The notes under the pieces: model-generated | The model's database searches: none | Seen by the model: the letters and a program-made list of their open reading frames with translations, nothing else | What the model was told of the DNA's origin: nothing | DNA from: Moringa oleifera | Taxonomy: Eukaryota; Streptophyta; Magnoliopsida; Brassicales; Moringaceae | Length of the DNA stretch: 64,000 nucleotides | Assembly (NCBI GenBank): GCA_021397835.1 | Contig: JAJFZO010000575.1 | Span: 3,291,001 to 3,355,000, forward strand | Reading direction: 5' to 3' | Part shown: piece by piece, positions 62,701 to 64,000 of the stretch | How the letters are laid out: every line of letters starts with the position of its first letter | Position numbering within the stretch: position 1 is the first letter of the stretch | Translations under genes and position numbers: made by a program

Positions 62701-63874
62701 AGGCACCCCCTTGGTGCCATCATTGTAATATAATTGTACGTGTTTCTATTAAAAAAAAACAAATCACTTTGCCTGTCTGCGAGTGTCAATTCTGCACAAT
62801 GACTCTGAAATCTTCAAAACAATTGAAATTAAAAGGATTACATAAAACGGCTTGGTTTAAAATGTTTTATTTGCTTGGATGTTGATATATTATAAAGTTA
62901 AGAGTCACCTTGTGCTACGCAAGCATTTAGATGAGTGGCTTTCAGAAATCTTTTTAATGGGTAGGTATATATGCTTGCATTTCTACCTGTTTGCCTCTGC
63001 TGATTGCTTAAATTGTGGCCCAGGTGCTTTCACTAGCCACACTAAGTTGAGTCCTAATAGATTCTTTTGAAAACTTTGTGTAACTCTGGAAAAGATATTA
63101 GAAATGAAAGATGAGAAGATGCATAAACAAAGATGGGATTTACTAGATTTCTTGCCCTGGAGATGAATTTATTGTCCAACTGTGAACTTATATTCCCCTG
63201 CTACGACTAAAAATGATTGCTTATGGAAAACCCGACTATTTGGCTTATGTGTGGGAAACTCTTTTTGCATTTTAATTTTAGCTTCTTGCACTTCCCTTTA
63301 ATGTGGTTATGCGTATTGATGCATCCATAAGGAGCAATAATCTAAAACATGTATGGTAATGCCCATTTTCTTCTATCACCTGCTAAAATCATAGCAAAGT
63401 TGATACTAATGATATTGTTTTGAAGACCTTGCCTTGCTGCTCTGAAACTGCTTAATTGTTCAAGTCATTGCCAGATTTGTTCTGCTTTATGACATGTTTC
63501 ATTTAGACTGGGTTTGCTATCAGTACTTAAAATGATGCACTGAAAAACATAAAATTGGTTTTTGTCTTTTATTTTCTTTGGCTAATCGGTAATCTTTAGA
63601 TTCCCAAGGTTTTTGTGGTGGTACTAAATATTTTAGTTTTTAGTTTCTTTTTCTTAATTTTTATGTTTAATTTGTTATGATATATGATTAAGTATAATGC
63701 TTAGCTAAAGTTTTGAAGTGGGACTTGTGTCGTATTGTGTCTTAATTTGAACTACTTTGCATATTTGTAGGTTGTTTCACCTGAGTTCACCTTTTATGAT
63801 GGTACAAAGTCTGCTCTGGATGATTGTTCTTATGGTGAAAAGCTTTTGCGTGCAAAAATGGACTTTAGCTTCAT
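13130..63874 (+). CDS. VPS13: VPS13-family bridge-like lipid transfer protein (5' part; continues past window)
   Basis: Thirty-six exons keep one open frame (5,813 bases): 13130-13144, 14711-14792, 15043-15146, 18379-18474, 18583-18630, 18951-19001, 29607-29707, 29903-30020, 31338-31439, 31582-31782, 32059-32216, 32434-32592, 34259-34351, 34545-34899, 35227-35340, 41828-41923, 42409-42476, 43333-43453, 43532-43753, 43887-44114, 44209-44318, 44528-44624, 45046-45144, 45263-45403, 50625-50693, 51457-51945, 52038-52358, 52664-52795, 52918-53031, 53228-53412, 53930-54038, 54116-54259, 54662-54937, 55049-55723, 56059-56274, 63771-63874. All junctions are GT-AG. The product starts MFEAHVLHLLRRYLGEYV, the VPS13/chorein N-terminus. 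VPS13 proteins form a long hydrophobic groove that moves phospholipids in bulk between membranes at contact sites. The family usually exceeds 3,000-4,000 residues, so under half is here. A PH domain inserted near residue 840 matches the plant VPS13 class of At4g17140/At1g48090 (from memory). Confidence 0.93.
13145..14710 (+). other. VPS13 intron 1
   Basis: A 1.6-kb intron that follows a 15-base coding first exon. No repeat or exon-like sequence is recognised. A long first intron close to the start is a common place for intron-mediated enhancement in plants, which is only a possibility here. Confidence 0.5.
16354..16690 (-). mobile_element. 5'-truncated antisense LINE fragment (intron 3)
   Basis: A T-run at 16354-16367 marks the poly-A tail of a minus-strand element. 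Upstream on that strand lies a frame (16446-16688) reading LWLVWNERNKSALEEK and ending in DELVKFIKQSIS, which is the C-terminal part of plant L1-type ORF2 (the W.ERN region following the zinc-finger RVT domain). I found no clear target-site duplication. Confidence 0.7.
16943..17374 (+). mobile_element. 5'-truncated LINE tail with target-site duplication (intron 3)
   Basis: A 3' LINE fragment in sense orientation. It carries the shared tail hairpin GCACC-CCCTT-GGTGC at 17304-17318 and a poly-A tract near 17353-17370. It is flanked by a 15-base duplication with one mismatch: agaattcagatatgc at 16928-16942 and agaattcaaatatgc at 17375-17389. A second, weaker tail-like motif (ACCCC..TTGGTGCC) lies at about 17525-17540. 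Confidence 0.75.
19280..19345 (-). mobile_element. Short antisense LINE tail (intron 6)
   Basis: A 17-base T-run followed by sequence whose minus strand ends in the plant LINE-like terminus TTGTTCTCTATCAAAAAA. Only about 65 bases remain. No protein domain. Confidence 0.4.
19400..21617 (+). mobile_element. LINE A, 5' half: ORF1 region and endonuclease (intron 6)
   Basis: Sense-oriented plant L1-type LINE, split by an LTR element at 21618. The first part (about 19400-20950) reads like decayed ORF1. From about 21065 the APE-type endonuclease begins: the usual SWNVRG is broken by a TAG in place of Trp, followed by VRGLNSRDKRAIIKRSLS. The catalytic block normally reading QETK is QGTK here, so the essential Glu is lost. 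The fragment ends in SRPSSSRLDNL, where the LTR element starts. The element is dead. Confidence 0.75.
21618..21974 (-). repeat. LTR (3' LTR of the minus-strand element)
   Basis: 357 bases. By-eye alignment with the other LTR gives roughly 30 differences, mostly transitions. It contains about three ~33-base tandem units (from 21805, 21839 and 21872) built on aaacttgagaaaataggaaa. Confidence 0.85.
22120..22800 (-). pseudogene. Aspartic protease and start of RT region (truncated pol)
   Basis: The protease active site DSGSSEIIVS is at about 22716-22690, and the downstream HILLGRPWHYD block, typical of Ty3/gypsy proteases, is in 22429-22662. After a stop, 22120-22413 continues with PNELPPMRDIQH, the linker that precedes reverse transcriptase, then jumps to MSPAEYEKL and ends. 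All RT catalytic motifs, RNase H and integrase are absent. Confidence 0.75.
22945..22987 (-). other. CCHC zinc knuckle of gag
   Basis: Reads CFRCNQSGHLSNQC, a perfect C-X2-C-X4-H-X4-C nucleic-acid-binding knuckle typical of retrotransposon gag. Confidence 0.85.
23143..24371 (-). pseudogene. gag of the LTR element (broken)
   Basis: The N-terminus (24174-24371) starts MADNGPSGIQATDNERRFD, and the capsid-type retrotransposon gag domain spans 23730-23143. Conserved features visible are LPSFNGRLNIEDFLGWIRTV, KLKGRASAWWEQLQ and, after a stop, QLLQRRFLPPNYEQ. The two gag halves are separated by a single TGA where a Trp codon would be expected (TGG to TGA), and the N-terminal part is frameshifted around 23730-24170. 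It is non-functional. Confidence 0.8.
24411..24768 (-). repeat. LTR (5' LTR of the minus-strand element)
   Basis: 358 bases, with the same internal ~33-base repeats as the partner LTR. The first bases of the internal region carry the primer-binding-site-like sequence just left of 24411. Confidence 0.85.
24769..27100 (+). mobile_element. LINE A, 3' half: reverse transcriptase region (intron 6)
   Basis: Continues LINE A after the LTR insertion, from the end of the endonuclease (HNPVMLM) into RT. Clear RT blocks are RQKSKALWLKVGDRN (about 25120), DKAHGVDGVTMAFLKAYW (about 25420), DDRPISLIGCIYELISKVL and VSQNAFIKGRHILD. The catalytic box normally FADD reads FIDL at 26122-26133, and several stops interrupt the frame. 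Post-RT sequence (YLGLPLGA-like, then VRRGTVRFWHDKW) continues to about 27000. Inactive. Confidence 0.8.
27100..28160 (+). mobile_element. LINE B fragment, 3' end (intron 6)
   Basis: The post-RT region starts again here: LLGKWFWRFMV at about 27150 parallels LLGKWL.RFMVEK at about 26600. This is therefore a second, 5'-truncated LINE copy or a tandem duplication and not simple continuation. It runs through a zinc-finger RVT-like block (SKVALFTWHVACDKELP near 27680) to a decayed tail hairpin (28100-28116) and an AT-rich end near 28155. Confidence 0.6.
28666..28752 (+). pseudogene. Duplicated copy of VPS13 exon 7 inside intron 6
   Basis: 87 bases match exon 7 (29607-29693) at 81 positions. The six differences are five C-to-T and one G-to-A, taking the real exon as reference. 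The match begins exactly at the exon's first base, and the copy is preceded by CATAG, a possible acceptor; it stops inside the exon before the donor. Flanking intron sequence does not match. Its frame stays open but has Pro to Phe and Gly to Arg changes. It is probably not spliced for lack of a donor. Confidence 0.9.
28963..29380 (+). repeat. ~209-bp tandem duplication (intron 6)
   Basis: Two head-to-tail units, 28963-29171 and 29172-29380, both beginning ggggaattcctcttctc and both containing the blocks gaaacacctcttg and tagatggattcacac or -caca. Scattered differences show it is not very recent. Just upstream, a further pair of diverged segments with aggcatcatg endings (28753-28790 and 28849-28888) lies about 97 bases apart. 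Confidence 0.85.
30128..30165 (-). mobile_element. Minute antisense retroposon tail with target duplication (intron 8)
   Basis: A 38-base insert beginning with a T-run (a reversed poly-A tail) plus about 28 bases, flanked by ctcttcacaataactt (30112-30127) and ctcttcatgataactt (30166-30181). The rest of intron 8 (30021-31337) shows no other recognisable element; another T-run with similar following bases lies at about 30669. Confidence 0.6.
32593..34258 (+). other. VPS13 intron 12
   Basis: 1.67 kb with no recognised repeat or exon-like sequence; a pyrimidine-rich patch lies near 34020-34060. Confidence 0.5.
35637..41000 (-). mobile_element. LINE D, nearly full-length, antisense (intron 15)
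   Basis: A minus-strand plant L1-type LINE fills most of the 6.5-kb intron 15. The 3' end lies near 35640 with a decayed tail hairpin at 35681-35695. Going upstream on its strand are the ORF2 C-terminus (35774-36640), the post-RT block YIGLPLGAKHKE...ERKFVGWKRWYLSKGG (36767-36964), decayed RT (about 37350-37850, with VVFIQKKKG and ANEM-like remnants), endonuclease (GHWRDFNLV, normally GGDFN, near 38520) and ORF1-like sequence to about 40950. Frames are broken throughout. The 5' boundary is approximate. Confidence 0.75.
42477..43332 (+). other. VPS13 intron 17
   Basis: 856 bases; nothing recognised beyond AT-rich intronic sequence. Introns 5, 14, 16, 27, 32 and 34 (each 300-490 bases) are likewise featureless. 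Confidence 0.5.
44965..45030 (+). mobile_element. LINE tail remnant next to the exon 23 acceptor (intron 22)
   Basis: Begins gcatgggaggcacccc, the same string that opens the tail at 45474 in intron 24, with a decayed hairpin at 44979-44995 and A-rich sequence after it. It ends about 15 bases before the acceptor of exon 23. It is too short for any domain. Confidence 0.45.
45460..45562 (+). mobile_element. Very short sense LINE tail (intron 24)
   Basis: About 100 bases: gcatgggaggcaccccc with the hairpin region at 45483-45499, then an A-rich end near 45560. The flanks cagaagcatct (left) and cagaagctctt (right) may be a decayed target duplication. It lies immediately before the much larger antisense LINE E. 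Confidence 0.5.
45593..50539 (-). mobile_element. LINE E, nearly full-length, antisense (intron 24)
   Basis: Minus-strand plant L1-type element of about 4.9 kb. Near its 3' end is the hairpin GCACC-CCCTT-GGTGC (45630-45644), then a short A run. ORF2 pieces in order: post-RT region (46085-47010), RT (47510-47913, with SLNSTFIMLIPKRKG and DDRPISLVGYVYKLISKVL), and endonuclease (49048-49220, with SQNVRGLNSAKKR and CLQETKM, so the catalytic Glu is kept). ORF1-like sequence lies upstream to about 50500. Many stops and frameshifts. A possible 8-base duplication, tagaattt, occurs at 45585-45592 and 50540-50547. Confidence 0.78.
50694..51456 (+). other. VPS13 intron 25 with a CT microsatellite
   Basis: 763 bases. 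A (CT)n tract, slightly interrupted, spans 51144-51174. Nothing else recognised. Confidence 0.6.
53730..53761 (+). repeat. (CT)n microsatellite (intron 30)
   Basis: About 16 uninterrupted CT units within the 517-base intron 30, roughly 170 bases before the exon 31 acceptor. Confidence 0.9.
56905..57221 (+). mobile_element. 5'-truncated LINE tail with 18-base target duplication (intron 35)
   Basis: About 317 bases of sense LINE 3' end with the hairpin region at 57161-57175 (now GCGCC..GGTGT) and a poly-A run near 57209-57223. It is flanked by aacaattttaggaattgg (56886-56903) and aacaattttagtaattgg (57222-57239), differing at one base. A short domain remnant (GNDFVNEKELVDFIELL) is the very end of ORF2. 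Confidence 0.85.
57300..62759 (+). mobile_element. LINE C, nearly full-length, sense (intron 35)
   Basis: Sense plant L1-type LINE of about 5.4 kb. ORF1-like sequence (57360-58960) includes GEKVSVFISKEETRW-type and GGFLCWSEMKPSG segments. The endonuclease begins near 59060 (FWNVRG) and keeps LQETK and GGDFN, but stops interrupt it. RT (about 60330-61450) has SLNSTFVVLIPKKNE, NRNAFVKGRQILDAAL and an intact YVDD catalytic box at 61091-61102. The zinc-finger RVT region follows (about 62180-62340). The 3' end has a perfect hairpin GGCACC-CCCTT-GGTGCC (62702-62718) and poly-A at 62751-62759. The 5' boundary is approximate. Frameshifts make it inactive. Confidence 0.82.
62760..63770 (+). other. Remainder of VPS13 intron 35
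   Basis: About 1 kb of ordinary AT-rich intron with no recognised element before the exon 36 acceptor at 63770. Confidence 0.5.
63771..63874 (+). other. VPS13: VPS13 exon 36, last exon in the window
   Basis: Starts after TTTGTAG and encodes VVSPEFTFYDGTKSALDD and onward to FSFM, ending at AT|GTAAGA in phase 2, so the Met codon is completed in the next exon beyond the window. Sequence 63875-64000 is the start of intron 36. Confidence 0.85.
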
Positions 63875-64000
63875 GTAAGAGCTGCCATTTCATCTGCTGC
63901 TATTTCCTTTCTTTATCATTTTTCAGTCTTCCTTCATGCTTCTGCATGCGCAAAACTCAAGTTTACTGTCTGATGGAAAATGATGATTTATTTGATGAGA

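Noticed and set aside
1..64000. CRISPR arrays, bacterial operons, tRNA or rRNA genes
   Set aside because: Nothing with the needed structure was seen; all repeats are explained by retroelements, microsatellites or degenerate tandem arrays.

Overview
The window looks like nuclear DNA of a eudicot plant. It has GT-AG introns rich in A/T, plant-type protein families, and many decayed plant L1-type LINEs. The heavy LINE load inside introns suggests a large-genome, perhaps woody, species; I cannot name it. I see no prokaryotic, organellar, CRISPR or viral-genome features, no credible tRNA or rRNA gene, and no convincing new biological system.

Layout: (1) 1-1300, minus strand: the 5' end of a small LYR-motif protein gene. 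Two short coding exons lie in the window and the rest runs off the left edge. (2) 1811-4100, minus strand: a complete six-exon secreted polygalacturonase (GH28, 482 aa) with its TATA box. (3) 4100-12650: intergenic DNA holding an orphan promoter/5' exon near 5.5-5.7 kb, a cluster of G-box and TGGGCC elements, and then about 5.5 kb of very AT-rich repeat-derived DNA with two families of degenerate tandem repeats. (4) 12.7 kb to the right edge, plus strand: the 5' part of a giant VPS13-type bridge-like lipid transfer protein gene. I traced 36 exons in one continuous frame (5,813 coding bases, 1,937 complete codons), from the chorein-type N-terminus through an internal PH domain; the gene continues past the window.

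The VPS13 gene spans over 50 kb here because five introns (3, 6, 15, 24 and 35) are filled with retroelements. These are nearly full-length but decayed LINEs in both orientations, several 5'-truncated LINE tails with recognisable target-site duplications, and a 3.15-kb Ty3/gypsy-like LTR element that lies inside one LINE and has lost most of its pol region. The LINE tails share a short hairpin-forming motif just before the poly-A. Intron 6 also carries an 87-bp copy of exon 7 that differs from the real exon only by C-to-T and G-to-A changes.

The host genes are unrelated in function: a probable mitochondrial accessory/assembly factor, a cell-wall pectinase, and a membrane-contact-site lipid transporter. 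From memory, the polygalacturonase-VPS13 adjacency resembles Arabidopsis At1g48100/At1g48090, which would make this a conserved gene pair. Exon boundaries come from reading splice sites and conserved protein sequence by eye, with no transcript evidence.
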